A stretch of 64,000 bases of DNA from an uncultured Pelagibacteraceae bacterium (GCA_902521655.1 CABYSM010000002.1:1-64000), one strand, 5' to 3'. Positions 1 to 10,318 are shown, counted from the stretch's first letter. The notes: generated by a model not told the origin, from the sequence alone. A program made the numbers and translations.

Positions 1-2
1 TA

Positions 3-536
3 TGTAAGCTGAGATTAAAGGAATGTAAAGAAAATGAGATCGATAGACACAATATAACTCTATTTTTCTCACCTATAAAGAGATCTCCTATGGAGTTTAT
101 GGTGCAAAAATGCACAGAGATTGGAATAACTTCTTTCCAGCCAGTATTAATGGAGAGAACAAATAATAAAAAAATTAATCTTGAGAGATTAAGACTAATC
201 TCTATTGAGGCATGCGAGCAGTCTAGTAGAGTAAATTTGCCTTCATTTAATAATTTAATCTCTTTTAGCGAAATGATTAAAACAATGAATTATGATAAAC
301 TTATTTTCTGCTCACTTGAAAAAAATACTAGCGCAATTGATAAAATAAATTTATCACTTAATGAAAGTATAGGAATTGTAATCGGTCCAGAAGGTGATTT
401 TTCTCCAAACGAAATGACAGATTTAGGGAGTATAAAGAATTCTGTACCAGTAACCCTGGGTAGTAATATTCTTAAATCTGAAACAGCTGGGGTTGTTGCT
501 ACCTCGCTAGTTATGAACAGCATATATAATGATTAA
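3..536 (+). CDS. rsmE: 16S rRNA (uracil1498-N3)-methyltransferase RsmE, 5'-truncated by window edge
   Basis: The reading frame is open from base 3 upstream of the ORF-track start (..LFFSPIKRSPMEFMVQKCTEIG..). RsmE-like motifs include GIVIGPEGDFSPNE and LGSNILKSETA. Confidence 0.9.
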   Translation, partial: CKLRLKECKENEIDRHNITLFFSPIKRSPMEFMVQKCTEIGITSFQPVLMERTNNKKINLERLRLISIEACEQSSRVNLPSFNNLISFSEMIKTMNYDKLIFCSLEKNTSAIDKINLSLNESIGIVIGPEGDFSPNEMTDLGSIKNSVPVTLGSNILKSETAGVVATSLVMNSIYND

Positions 537-1863
537 TAAACAAGATTTAATAAATTACTTCAGTGAAGGAATAAAGAAAGATAACACTCTCAGGATAGGT
601 ACTGAGCATGAGAAATTTATTTTTAAGCAAAATGATTTATCTTTGATCCCCTATGATGGCGATGTGAGCATACAAGCTATCTTTCAAGATTTTGTGAAAG
701 AAGGCTGGAAAGAAGTTAAAGAAGGTAACAATACAATTGCTCTCACAAAGAATAATGCAAGTATAACTCTTGAACCTGGAGGTCAATTTGAGTTGTCCGG
801 CGCTCCACTTAAATCAGTTCATGAAACATGTAGTGAAATCAACAGTCATCTGGATTTAACTAAAAAATTAGAAAAAAAATATAATATTGGATTTTTAGGA
901 ATTGGCTTCTTACCCATAGGTACTCTTGAAGAAATACCAATGGTTCCCAAAAAAAGATATGCAGAAATTATGACTCCCTATATGAGGTCGCTCGGTGGAT
1001 TGGGTTTAGAGATGATGTATCAATCTGCAACAGTGCAAGCTAATTTTGATTTTACTTCAGAAGAAGATATGGGAAAAAAAATCAATGTTTCATCTGTCCT
1101 TCAACCATTAGTGACAGGCTTATTTGCTAACTCACCATTTAAAAATAATCAACCATCTGGATTTGAAAGTTATAGAGGACATGTGTGGACAAGAACAGAT
1201 GCGGATCGGACGGGCATACCTAAATTTCTTACTGAGCCAAACATGAGTTTTGAAAAGTATGTAGACTTTGCTTTAGATATTCCTGTTTATGCCCTGATAA
1301 GAGATGGTAATTATATAAGATGCACAGATTATTCATTCGCAGACTTAATTGAGGGTAAGCATAACGAATTTTCTAAAGATCAAATTACAATTAAGGATTG
1401 GGCTGATCATATTTCTACCATATTCACTGAAGTAAGATTAAAAACATTTATTGAAATGAGAGGAGCTGACGCAGGTGGGTACAACACACTATGTGCATTA
1501 CCAGCTTTTTGGACAGGCATACTTTACGATGAGACTGCTCTTGAGGAAGCTTTGAGCATTACCAGTCAGCTCGATTACGCCGATTTAATGAATTTCAGAG
1601 AGAATGTTTTAGAGCATGGACTTAACTCAACTATTAATAATATAGAAGGATGGGATTTAGCAGAACAAATAGTAAAAATTTCCTCAGAGGGCTTAAACAG
1701 ACGTGCAAAATTAAATTTATATGGTGATAGTGAAGCAGTTCATTTAGATTTTCTAAAAGATATTATTAAGAACAAAGAATCTAATTCAATGCGAATGATT
1801 AAAAACTATTATGCACAAGATACACTTAATCAAAAAGAGCTTTTTCAAAAGGAGTCTTTTTAG
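529..1863 (+). CDS. gshA: glutamate--cysteine ligase (GCS2/plant-alphaproteobacterial type)
   Basis: RIGTEHEKFIF, EPGGQFELSGAP and full-length similarity to the family; overlaps the rsmE end. Confidence 0.9.
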   Translation: MINKQDLINYFSEGIKKDNTLRIGTEHEKFIFKQNDLSLIPYDGDVSIQAIFQDFVKEGWKEVKEGNNTIALTKNNASITLEPGGQFELSGAPLKSVHETCSEINSHLDLTKKLEKKYNIGFLGIGFLPIGTLEEIPMVPKKRYAEIMTPYMRSLGGLGLEMMYQSATVQANFDFTSEEDMGKKINVSSVLQPLVTGLFANSPFKNNQPSGFESYRGHVWTRTDADRTGIPKFLTEPNMSFEKYVDFALDIPVYALIRDGNYIRCTDYSFADLIEGKHNEFSKDQITIKDWADHISTIFTEVRLKTFIEMRGADAGGYNTLCALPAFWTGILYDETALEEALSITSQLDYADLMNFRENVLEHGLNSTINNIEGWDLAEQIVKISSEGLNRRAKLNLYGDSEAVHLDFLKDIIKNKESNSMRMIKNYYAQDTLNQKELFQKESF

Positions 1864-2948
1864 GTTGATCCTTTTTCTATATATATAGATTGAGAAGGGA
1901 AAGCAAAGCCAGCATCATTCTTCTCAACAATACCTTTAATCTCGAAAGCTAAGTTTTCTTTTATCTCTAACCATTCTCCCCAATTTGTAGTGGTAGCAAA
2001 ACAATAAACCAACAAATCAATAGAGCTGTCAGAGAATTTTTCTATTCTAACAAACAATGGTTGTTCCGTAGATTTAACAAAATTTCCATTATCCGTTAAA
2101 TATTTTTCAATCTCGTCTCTTATTTTTCTTAACTGATCATGTGTTGTTCGATATTCTAAACCAATGGTCCAATAAATTCGGCGACTTTTCATATTACTAA
2201 AGTTTGTTACGGCATTTTCGGCAAAATTAAAGTTTGGGACCATTACTGGCGAGGAGTCAAATCTTCTTACTAGCGTTGAGCGAAATCCAATTTTTTCTAC
2301 AGTGCCTTCAACTATATTTTCAACTTTTATCCAATCACCGTTTTGAAATCTTTTTTCAAGAAGTATCAGTATACCTGAAATTAAGTTTTTAAATAAATCT
2401 TGAGCACCTAAAGCAACAGCAACACTTAATAATCCAAGACCAGCCAATATGGGTCCAACCTTAATACCCCATATTTCAAGTACTGCCGCACCTCCAATAA
2501 TAAAGATAAAGAATTTAAGTATCCTTACACCCCAATCAATTAAATCATACGTTAACAGTTCACCAAATTTATGAATAAAAAAAGAAAAAGGATCAATTAC
2601 TTTATAAAGGAACCAGAATATTTGAATTGTTATGAGTGATGTATTTAGATTTGCAGCAATTATTTCAAGCGTACTGTTTAAATTTAAATATTGAGTGCTG
2701 ATGTACACCCCGATTACGATTGGGAAAAATCTCAGTGGACCATCAAAGGCCTCTAAAACTTCATCATCAATTTGAGTTGAAGATTTTTTTACAATAGCTT
2801 TCAATCTACCAACAACAATCTTTGAAAATAAAGATCTGAATAAGACAAAAAGTATAAGAATTAGAATACCGATTAGTACATTATTGAAATCTATTCCAAA
2901 CACTCCTTGTGACCAAACTGATGAAACTAAGTCTAAAAAATTATCCAT
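1860..2948 (-). CDS. MscS-family mechanosensitive ion channel
   Basis: Multiple TM segments followed by GLGLLSVAVALGAQDLFKNLISGILILLEKRFQNGDWIKV, the MscS pore/beta-domain signature. Confidence 0.88.
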   Translation of the reverse strand: MDNFLDLVSSVWSQGVFGIDFNNVLIGILILILFVLFRSLFSKIVVGRLKAIVKKSSTQIDDEVLEAFDGPLRFFPIVIGVYISTQYLNLNSTLEIIAANLNTSLITIQIFWFLYKVIDPFSFFIHKFGELLTYDLIDWGVRILKFFIFIIGGAAVLEIWGIKVGPILAGLGLLSVAVALGAQDLFKNLISGILILLEKRFQNGDWIKVENIVEGTVEKIGFRSTLVRRFDSSPVMVPNFNFAENAVTNFSNMKSRRIYWTIGLEYRTTHDQLRKIRDEIEKYLTDNGNFVKSTEQPLFVRIEKFSDSSIDLLVYCFATTTNWGEWLEIKENLAFEIKGIVEKNDAGFAFPSQSIYIEKGST

Positions 2949-2995
2949 TCTATTATTTTAACTGATTTGGCATTCAGATAATAGATATAGTTAAT

Positions 2996-3856
2996 TTACA
3001 GAAAATTATTGATTTCTCTTGATACTTCAGATGTTTTCTCCAAAGGAAGCATATGACTTGTGTTTTTAATAAAGCATATTTCCGTTTGAGGGTTATATTT
3101 CTTAATTCTCTTCTGACTCAGCTTATTGCAGACCACGCTATTAGGAGTGAGAATTATTTTTAAAGGTATGTTTATTCTTTTTAGATCAAACCAAACTTCA
3201 TGTGATGTCAACTTGAAGCAAGCTGACTCCCAGCTCGGTTCGCATTTAAGTTTGAGCTCATTGTTTTGGTCAATATAGGTACAATATTCAACATAATCTC
3301 TGATAATTTGTTCATCAATATGTTTAAATAAATTTTTTTTTGAGAAATATTGAAAAGCATCATCTTTACTTGACCATCCATTTCTTCTTATAGATGCATT
3401 TTTTGCTAGTGGATTTACTAAATGAGAAAGCCCAGTAAATTGTAAAAACTTATAAGTTAAAATGTATCTCAAAGGCAACATTACTGGATCAATAAGTATT
3501 AACTTACTAACAAGATCAGGATTAGATAAAGCCACAAGCAAACTTGCTGTTCCACCCATTGAATGACCTGAAAGCACAACAGGTTTATTTTCCATTTTGA
3601 TAAGTTCTATTAGGTCATTTTTAAAAGTGTACCAAGATTTTAATTTGCTTGGATCAGCTTTTAGAGTTGTATTTCCATGACCCCGCATATCATAAGTTAT
3701 TACTTCGTAACTATCACTAATGTTTGATAATAGTTTATTGTAGACTTTGCCACTAAATCCATTTGCATGAGAAAAGTAAAATTTATCTGCACCAGGATTT
3801 TCTTTCCTATATGTAACTATCTTTTTTGATTCTACTTCAAATTCTTTTTCTAACAT
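2996..3856 (-). CDS. alpha/beta hydrolase
   Basis: GHSMGG nucleophile elbow, YDMRGHG, C-terminal NTSHMLPLE. Confidence 0.85.
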   Translation of the reverse strand: MLEKEFEVESKKIVTYRKENPGADKFYFSHANGFSGKVYNKLLSNISDSYEVITYDMRGHGNTTLKADPSKLKSWYTFKNDLIELIKMENKPVVLSGHSMGGTASLLVALSNPDLVSKLILIDPVMLPLRYILTYKFLQFTGLSHLVNPLAKNASIRRNGWSSKDDAFQYFSKKNLFKHIDEQIIRDYVEYCTYIDQNNELKLKCEPSWESACFKLTSHEVWFDLKRINIPLKIILTPNSVVCNKLSQKRIKKYNPQTEICFIKNTSHMLPLEKTSEVSREINNFL

Positions 3857-3860
3857 TTAC

Positions 3861-4286
3861 TCAGTGACATGATTCATTGTATTTTTTTAGCCTATAGTAA
3901 TTATAGGGCAGCGGGGTTACAAACCCTGCTAAGAGCATGAAAGGTATAATAGTAATGGTTAATACACCTCCTGCAAAAATAAGATCTGTTAAATTCATTG
4001 AAATCTCCATTGCTACCATGCTAATGAAGCTCATTTTGAAAGCGATATTCAAAGCTTCTGAAAAAGGAAAACTTTTCATTAAAATAAAAGTTTCTAACAA
4101 AATACTTGTTACAAGTCCGTTGAATATGGCAATTAGCATCACAAGATAAATTGACAAGGAATGATCTATCATTTGAAAGTAAAATATTGTACCAAAGTCT
4201 CCAATACTGCATCCAAGAAGACACCACAAAGTATTGTAGCTTGAAGTCTTCCATGTTGCTTTACAAGTCCAACTAATACTAAGCAT
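3861..4286 (-). CDS. DUF4396-like membrane protein
   Basis: Conserved GCSIGD and a PLPYNYYRLKKY C-terminus. The internal Met (MLSISW) is preferred over the ORF-track start (4322), which would overlap the DUF1289 gene by 44 nt. Confidence 0.65.
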   Translation of the reverse strand: MLSISWTCKATWKTSSYNTLWCLLGCSIGDFGTIFYFQMIDHSLSIYLVMLIAIFNGLVTSILLETFILMKSFPFSEALNIAFKMSFISMVAMEISMNLTDLIFAGGVLTITIIPFMLLAGFVTPLPYNYYRLKKYNESCH

Positions 4287-4485
4287 CAATTTTTTTAAAT
4301 TCCTCTCGTCTTTCATCAGCATCTTTTAGTGCTAAGGCTTTTTCTTCATCGGACATTCTTAGCCAATTAGTGATTTCAAACTGCTCTCTAAAGCACCCAA
4401 TACAGACCTTGCCGTCCATAAAAGCCTCATTATACTTACATATTTTGACGCATGGACTATCTACACGTGTTTCTTTTTTAATCAT
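4279..4485 (-). CDS. DUF1289 Cys-rich small protein
   Basis: SPCVKICKYNE..VCIGCFR Cys pattern. Confidence 0.8.
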   Translation of the reverse strand: MIKKETRVDSPCVKICKYNEAFMDGKVCIGCFREQFEITNWLRMSDEEKALALKDADERREEFKKIDA

Positions 4486-4544
4486 ATAAAGCTTGATTTA
4501 TTTATATATTACAATAAAAAGCAACTTCAATTTCAAATAATTAT

Positions 4545-5258
4545 ATGGCTCGTATTACCGTTGAGGATTGCATAAAACTTATTAATAATCAGTATGATTT
4601 GGTTATTCTTGCTAAAGAAAGAGCAGTTCAATTGGGTAGAGGAGCTACTCCAGCTGTTGACCCTGAAAACGACAAGAAGCCTGTAATAGCGCTCAGAGAA
4701 ATCAGTGAATCTAAGATTACAGCCGAAGAGCTAAAAGAAAGTATTGTTTCTAAACTAAGACAGATTCCAGATTATGAAGAAGAAGAGGAATTAGAGGAAG
4801 TGGATAATGATACGTTTAGACAGATGTATCAAGGCGGATTGTCCAAATCAGAAATGGAAAAATCTGCAACACGTAAATTTACTGCAAGATCCCCTAGAGT
4901 TGAAACGAGAGCTAAGCCAATTGAAGATATGGTAAGTGATGATGAGGCCTCACCTTTGAGTTCAGCGGGTATAAATGAAACCCCAGATCTTAATGAAACC
5001 CCAGATCTTAATGAGACTCAGGATGTATTAGATACATCAGAAGTTGAATCTCCAATTATGGAAGGTATTGAAACAGCTCACGAGGAAACAACTGATCAAA
5101 CTACAGTTGATCCAATTGAGGAAAACCAACCTTCTGAAGAAGAAAGTTTTGCTGCAAGTGATCAGCTAGAAGATAACAATGAAAATGAAGTTATTAATGT
5201 TGAAGAGTTGCCTGAAGTTACATCTGACATTGAAGAAGACAATCCTCCTAAAGAATAA
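4545..5258 (+). CDS. rpoZ: DNA-directed RNA polymerase omega subunit with long acidic C-terminal extension
   Basis: N-terminus MARITVEDCIKLINNQYDLVILAKERAVQL..VIALREI is canonical omega; it is followed by about 150 residues rich in D/E. Confidence 0.9.
   Translation: MARITVEDCIKLINNQYDLVILAKERAVQLGRGATPAVDPENDKKPVIALREISESKITAEELKESIVSKLRQIPDYEEEEELEEVDNDTFRQMYQGGLSKSEMEKSATRKFTARSPRVETRAKPIEDMVSDDEASPLSSAGINETPDLNETPDLNETQDVLDTSEVESPIMEGIETAHEETTDQTTVDPIEENQPSEEESFAASDQLEDNNENEVINVEELPEVTSDIEEDNPPKE
4974..5027 (+). repeat. in-frame 18-bp tandem repeat inside rpoZ (NETPDL/NETPDL/NETQDV)
   Basis: aatgaaaccccagatctt occurs twice, identically, followed by a diverged third unit aatgagactcaggatgta. 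Confidence 0.9.
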
Positions 5259-5263
5259 TTACC

Positions 5264-6394
5264 ATGAACTTTGACTTTTCAGATGATCAAAAGCTTTTGC
5301 GCGATCAAGCTAGAAAGTTTTTACAAGATAAATGCGACCGTAAGTCTGTAAGAAGTATTCTAGAAGATAATCAGAAAAACTATGATGCTGATCTTTGGTC
5401 TCAAATTTCTGAATTAGGTTGGACTGGTACTGCAATACCTGAAGAATATGGAGGACTTGGTCTAGGTATGTTGGAATTGTGTGTAATAGCTGAAGAGCTA
5501 GGCAGAGCTCTTGCGCCTACACCATTTTCTTCTTCGATATATATCTTTGCTGAATTTTTAAAATCGTATGGTACGGATGAACAAAAGAAAAAATATTTAC
5601 CACACATTGCATCTGGTGAAAAAATTGGGACATTTGCTTTATCAGAAACTAATGGGAAACCAAAACCCAACAATATCAGGACACAGCATGCTTCAGGTAA
5701 ATTAAATGGATCTAAAAATCCCGTTTCTGATGGAGAGTCAGCAGACTATATCATTGTTGCAGCAAATTCTGACAGTAACTCAAATTATAATTCTCTCTCA
5801 CTTTTTATTATTGATAGAAATGATCCAGGCTTAAATATTTCAAACTTAGACACCATCGATCCCACGAGACCAGCTTGCACATTAGATTTGAAAAATGTTG
5901 CATGTGAAAGACTCGGAGACGAAGGAAGTGGCTGGGAGATGATTGATAATATTTTTAATAGAGCAGCTGTTTTATTCTCTTTCGAGCAAGTGGGTGGGGC
6001 ACAAGTCTCACTTGATGAAGCAAAAAAATATTCACTTGAGCGATTCGCTTTTGGAAAGCAGATAGGTGCTTTTCAAGCTTTAAAGCATAAGATGGCGGAC
6101 ATGTACGTCAAAATTGAATTAGCAAGATCTAATGCCTACTATGGTGCCTGGGCACTAAGCACAGATTCAAATGAATTGCCAATTGCCGCTGCTGGTGCAA
6201 GAGTGAGTGCCTCGGAAGCTTACAATTACGCGTCTCAGGAAAATATTCAAATACATGGAGGTGTTGGTTTTACTTGGGAATATGATTGCCACTTGTTTTA
6301 TCGTAGATCCAAACTACTTTCTTTAAATATTGGTAGTATTCGTCAGTGGAAAGAAAATTTAATTTCAAATCTTGAAAAAAGGAATATAGTTTAA
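5264..6394 (+). CDS. acyl-CoA dehydrogenase (small-subunit-like)
   Basis: FDFSDDQKLLRDQARKFL, ELGWTGTAIPEEYGGLGLG, KHKMADMYVKIELA, QIHGGVGFTWEYDCHLFYRR. Confidence 0.9.
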   Translation: MNFDFSDDQKLLRDQARKFLQDKCDRKSVRSILEDNQKNYDADLWSQISELGWTGTAIPEEYGGLGLGMLELCVIAEELGRALAPTPFSSSIYIFAEFLKSYGTDEQKKKYLPHIASGEKIGTFALSETNGKPKPNNIRTQHASGKLNGSKNPVSDGESADYIIVAANSDSNSNYNSLSLFIIDRNDPGLNISNLDTIDPTRPACTLDLKNVACERLGDEGSGWEMIDNIFNRAAVLFSFEQVGGAQVSLDEAKKYSLERFAFGKQIGAFQALKHKMADMYVKIELARSNAYYGAWALSTDSNELPIAAAGARVSASEAYNYASQENIQIHGGVGFTWEYDCHLFYRRSKLLSLNIGSIRQWKENLISNLEKRNIV

Positions 6395-6396
6395 TA

Positions 6397-7680
6397 ATGG
6401 ATTTTAACGACACACCTCAAGAAGCTGAATTTAGAAAAAAGGTAAGATCTTTTCTAGAAGCAAATGCAGAAAAAAGATCTAGTTTAGCTGCAAAGCCAAA
6501 GGGCGACTCAGGATCTTCTATTTCAAGTGCTGGAGCACCAGAAACTGTAAAAGGTGAAGATGCTGCAAAGGTAGCGTTAGACAATGCTAAAGAATGGCAA
6601 AGAAAAAAAGCTGATGCTGGATTTGCTGCTATTCTATGGCCAAAGGAATTCGGAGGTTACGGAGGAACACCTATAGAGCAAGTTATATATGCTCAAGAAG
6701 AACACGACTATTTTGTTCACTCAGGATATTTTGAAATTGGAATAGGCATGCTCGGACCAACGATGATGGCCTGGGGAAAGGATGAGGACAAAAAAAGATT
6801 CCTTCCTAAAATGATTACAGGTGAAGAAATTTGGTGCCAATTATTTTCTGAACCCTCAGCAGGATCAGATTTAGCTGGTATAAGAATGAAGGCAGAAAAA
6901 GATGGTGATGAATGGGTATTAAATGGTCAAAAGGTTTGGACTTCAGGAGCTCATTTTGCCGATTACGGAATGATTGTAGCACGATCTGACCCTACTGCCT
7001 TAAAACATAAGGGACTTACTTATTTTTATGTTGATATGAAAACATCAGGAATTGAAGCTAAGCCTATTAAACAAATTTCTGGTTCAGCTAATTTCAATGA
7101 AGTTTTCTTTAATGATGTTCGCATACCTGACAGCCAAAGAATTGGCGCGGAGGGTGACGGTTGGAAAGTATCACTTACTACACTAATGAATGAAAGATTA
7201 GCGGTAGGGGATCCTCCGGGCTTAGACTTTGATCAAATTTTTGAAGCCTCTAAAGAAATTGAAGTTGAGGATGGTCTTGCAGTAAAAAATAGTGAAGTAA
7301 GACAAAAAATGGCAGACTGGTATATCCAATCGCGCGGTTTGCAATATACTAAATACAGAAGTATGACTGCTTTATCAAAAGGCCAAACGCCAGGACCAGA
7401 GCTCTCAATAAGCAAATTGGTCACAGCGTCGAAAATGCAAGATGTATCATCTTATGCACTGGATTTAATGGACATGTCAGGCATGGTTCACCAAGATCAA
7501 AATCCAATTCTTAAAAACTTATTCCAAAACGGTTATTTTTTCTCTGCTGCCATGAGAATTGCTGGTGGTACTGACGAAGTTTTAAGAAATATTATTGCGG
7601 AGCGAGTTCTAGGGCTACCGCAAGATGAAAGGTCAGATAAAAAACTGCCTTTCAATGAGTTACCGTCTGGTAAAAACTAA
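6397..7680 (+). CDS. acyl-CoA dehydrogenase (large-subunit-like)
   Basis: WCQLFSEPSAGSDLAGIRMKAEKDGDEWVLNGQKVWTSGAH; C-terminal RIAGGTDEVLRNIIAERVLGLPQ. Confidence 0.9.
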   Translation: MDFNDTPQEAEFRKKVRSFLEANAEKRSSLAAKPKGDSGSSISSAGAPETVKGEDAAKVALDNAKEWQRKKADAGFAAILWPKEFGGYGGTPIEQVIYAQEEHDYFVHSGYFEIGIGMLGPTMMAWGKDEDKKRFLPKMITGEEIWCQLFSEPSAGSDLAGIRMKAEKDGDEWVLNGQKVWTSGAHFADYGMIVARSDPTALKHKGLTYFYVDMKTSGIEAKPIKQISGSANFNEVFFNDVRIPDSQRIGAEGDGWKVSLTTLMNERLAVGDPPGLDFDQIFEASKEIEVEDGLAVKNSEVRQKMADWYIQSRGLQYTKYRSMTALSKGQTPGPELSISKLVTASKMQDVSSYALDLMDMSGMVHQDQNPILKNLFQNGYFFSAAMRIAGGTDEVLRNIIAERVLGLPQDERSDKKLPFNELPSGKN

Positions 7681-7690
7681 TATTAGTTAA

Positions 7691-8542
7691 GTGTTCAGTA
7701 CAATCTTTAGCAATGTCGCATCAGGCGACTTGTTCTTTTCTATTTCCTTATTGATTAGTACAGGCATTTTTGCTGGTTTTATAGCAGGTCTTTTTGGCAT
7801 TGGTGGAGGCGTCGTTGTAGTGCCCGCTCTATATTATATTTTTACTCTGGCTGAGGTAGATGAAAGTATAAGAATGCACTTAGCAGTTGGAACATCACTT
7901 GCAAATATCGTCCCAATATCAATTATTTCTGCAGTAAGCCATGCTAGGAAGTATTCCGTAAATATAGATTTCTTAAAGTTTATATTTGTTTCAATAATTG
8001 TGGGTGTTACTTGCGGCTCTATTGCAGTATCTTATCTAGAGGGAAGCACACTAATTTTGATTTACTCAATAATATTACTGTTTGTCGCTGCGCAGTTTTT
8101 TTTCTGGCAAGATAAATGGAGATTATCGTCTTCTTTTCCTAAAAATATGACTGGTCATGGACTCGGTTCAGTTATTGGATTTCTTTCAGTGATCATTGGA
8201 GTAGGTGGCGGGTCAATAAGTATCCCTATACTTAAACTATATAATTTTGAAATTCACAAAGCGATTGGAACAGCAGCTGGAATTGGGACAATAGTTGCTG
8301 TACCTGGAACAATTGGATTTATGATTGCTGGCATACAAAACAATGTCGATTTGCCCTTATCCTTTGGTTATGTAAGTCTTGTAGGTCTTATATTAATTAC
8401 ACCTATTACGATAATTGGTGCGCCGATTGGAGTTAAGTTTGCCCATTACTTATCAAAAAGTAAGTTAAATCTTCTCTTTGGAATATTTATCTTGTTTATG
8501 TCAATTAGATTCTATTTAGAGTGGTTATCATTAACCAGTTAA
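7691..8542 (+). CDS. TauE/SafE-family sulfite exporter-like membrane protein
   Basis: GFIAGLFGIGGGVVVVPALYY and GVGGGSISIPIL glycine repeats; GTG start. Confidence 0.88.
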   Translation: MFSTIFSNVASGDLFFSISLLISTGIFAGFIAGLFGIGGGVVVVPALYYIFTLAEVDESIRMHLAVGTSLANIVPISIISAVSHARKYSVNIDFLKFIFVSIIVGVTCGSIAVSYLEGSTLILIYSIILLFVAAQFFFWQDKWRLSSSFPKNMTGHGLGSVIGFLSVIIGVGGGSISIPILKLYNFEIHKAIGTAAGIGTIVAVPGTIGFMIAGIQNNVDLPLSFGYVSLVGLILITPITIIGAPIGVKFAHYLSKSKLNLLFGIFILFMSIRFYLEWLSLTS

Positions 8543-10045
8543 TGTCTGATCATATTCGCCAACCTTACCTGTCTGGCCGAGAAGTTCATTTATATAATTA
8601 AAGATTAACTCAACTTCATTATTAGACTCATAGCTTTCAATAACAATGACTAAAGATGGTTTATTTGAAGAGGCTCTTACAAGTCCCCAGGACCCATTTG
8701 AAAGTCCAAATCGAATACCATTGATTGTCGTTATTTTCTCAATAGTTTGATTTCCAACTTTACCCCCTTTATCTTTTGTGTCTGTGATTCTTTTTATAAT
8801 TGAATCTACAACTTGATACTTTTGACTTTCTTCGCAGAAAGGGGCCATCGTTGGTGACTGAAAAGTTTTTTTAATTTCTAATTTCTTATCTGATAGTTTT
8901 TTAGTTATGTCATCAGTTAAATATTGAAGTACTAAACATGCAGATTTTAATCCATCATCAAAACCTAGTCCTAATGGCTTGTTAATAAAAAAATGACCAC
9001 TTTTTTCAAAACCACAAAGTGCGCCAATTTCTTTAACCCTTCTTTTTATATGAGAATGCCCTGTCTTCCACATATCGACTGTACAATTATTTTTCTTAAG
9101 TATTGAACTTTCAAAATAAAGTCCAGTGGACTTCACATCGATTACAAATTTTGATCCTGGATTACCATCTGACAAAAACTCAGATAACAATAAACCTATT
9201 TTATCGGAAAATATTTCTTCCCCTTTATCATCTACTACACCAAGCCGATCACCATCACCGTCAAAAGCAAAGCCTATATCAGCATTATGCTTAATGACAT
9301 TTTCTGATAAGTCCTTGAGCATTACTAAGTCTTCAGGGTTTGGATTATAGTGTGGAAATTTAAAATCTAAATCGCAGTGTAACTCAATCACTTCGCAGCC
9401 CAAATGACTTAGTATTTCCGGTGCAAACGCTCCGGCAGTTCCATTACCACATGCAACAACAACTTTGATTCCTTTTTTAATTTTTACACCTGAAGAGAGG
9501 TATTTAATGTATTCATCCTTCACTCCTCGAATAAATTGATAGATTCCATTATTTTCTATCTTTGCGTTATGATTGTTATCAACAATTTTTTTAATTGAGC
9601 TTACTTCTTCAGGCCCAAAAGTGAGTGATTTTTCTATTCCACATTTAATTCCAGTCCAGCCATTTTCATTATGACTGGCAGTTATCATGGCTAAACTATC
9701 TGTATTTAAATGATGTTGAGCAAAATAAACCATTGGTGACACTGAAAGTCCGACATCCATTACTTTTAAGCCTGAGGATAATAAACCTTTAACGACATGA
9801 TATTTTACTTCTTCGCTATACGATCTATAATCATGACCAACTACGACTGAAGATCCGCTTCCTTTTGCATCAGATATATATTGGCCTAAGCCATAACCAA
9901 AAACCTCAAGGCCTTGTTTATTTATCTGATCTGGATAGAGCCACCTGGCATCATATTCTCTAAATCCATAGGGCGAAATATTTGCAGCTTCATGTTCTTC
10001 ATCAAAGTCAAAACTGAGGCCAGATTGTGATTTAAATATTTCCAT
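8531..10045 (-). CDS. phosphomannomutase/phosphoglucomutase
   Basis: TASHNENGWTGIK active-site serine loop, AFDGDGDRLGVVD metal loop, FEKSGH. Confidence 0.9.
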   Translation of the reverse strand: MEIFKSQSGLSFDFDEEHEAANISPYGFREYDARWLYPDQINKQGLEVFGYGLGQYISDAKGSGSSVVVGHDYRSYSEEVKYHVVKGLLSSGLKVMDVGLSVSPMVYFAQHHLNTDSLAMITASHNENGWTGIKCGIEKSLTFGPEEVSSIKKIVDNNHNAKIENNGIYQFIRGVKDEYIKYLSSGVKIKKGIKVVVACGNGTAGAFAPEILSHLGCEVIELHCDLDFKFPHYNPNPEDLVMLKDLSENVIKHNADIGFAFDGDGDRLGVVDDKGEEIFSDKIGLLLSEFLSDGNPGSKFVIDVKSTGLYFESSILKKNNCTVDMWKTGHSHIKRRVKEIGALCGFEKSGHFFINKPLGLGFDDGLKSACLVLQYLTDDITKKLSDKKLEIKKTFQSPTMAPFCEESQKYQVVDSIIKRITDTKDKGGKVGNQTIEKITTINGIRFGLSNGSWGLVRASSNKPSLVIVIESYESNNEVELIFNYINELLGQTGKVGEYDQTLTG

Positions 10046-10087
10046 TTTAAGTGTTGCGTATTTTTAAAGAATATAACATATTTATAT

Positions 10088-10245
10088 CGTTGGTTCACGT
10101 AAAGTGAATAACAGGGAATAAGGTTTAAATCCTTAGCTGTACCCGCAACTGTAAATCCAGAGTTTGAATACAGATGCCACTGATTTTATTGGGAAGGCGT
10201 ATTCAAATTTTGACGGAGAAGTCAGGAGACCTACCAACAAAACAT
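10088..10245 (+). promoter_or_regulatory. cobalamin (AdoCbl/B12) riboswitch
   Basis: Ordered conserved blocks: aacagggaataagg, ctgtacccgcaactgtaa, gccactg, gggaaggc, gaagtcaggagacctacc. Located directly upstream of a TonB-dependent receptor. Ends approximate. Confidence 0.93.
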
Positions 10246-10318
10246 AGTCATCCACACGTGATCGGGATAATCATTTGGGCACAATTTGTTTGCGGTGACT
10301 TCAAACTGGAGGCAAAAT

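Noticed and set aside
9103-9350. Overlapping plus-strand ORFs inside the phosphomannomutase gene
   Set aside because: Antisense to a well-conserved gene, no recognisable domain, low-complexity composition.
10286-10318. ORF-track start for the TonB receptor
   Set aside because: A canonical signal peptide begins at ATG 10319 with a ggagg SD; the upstream part is leader RNA.
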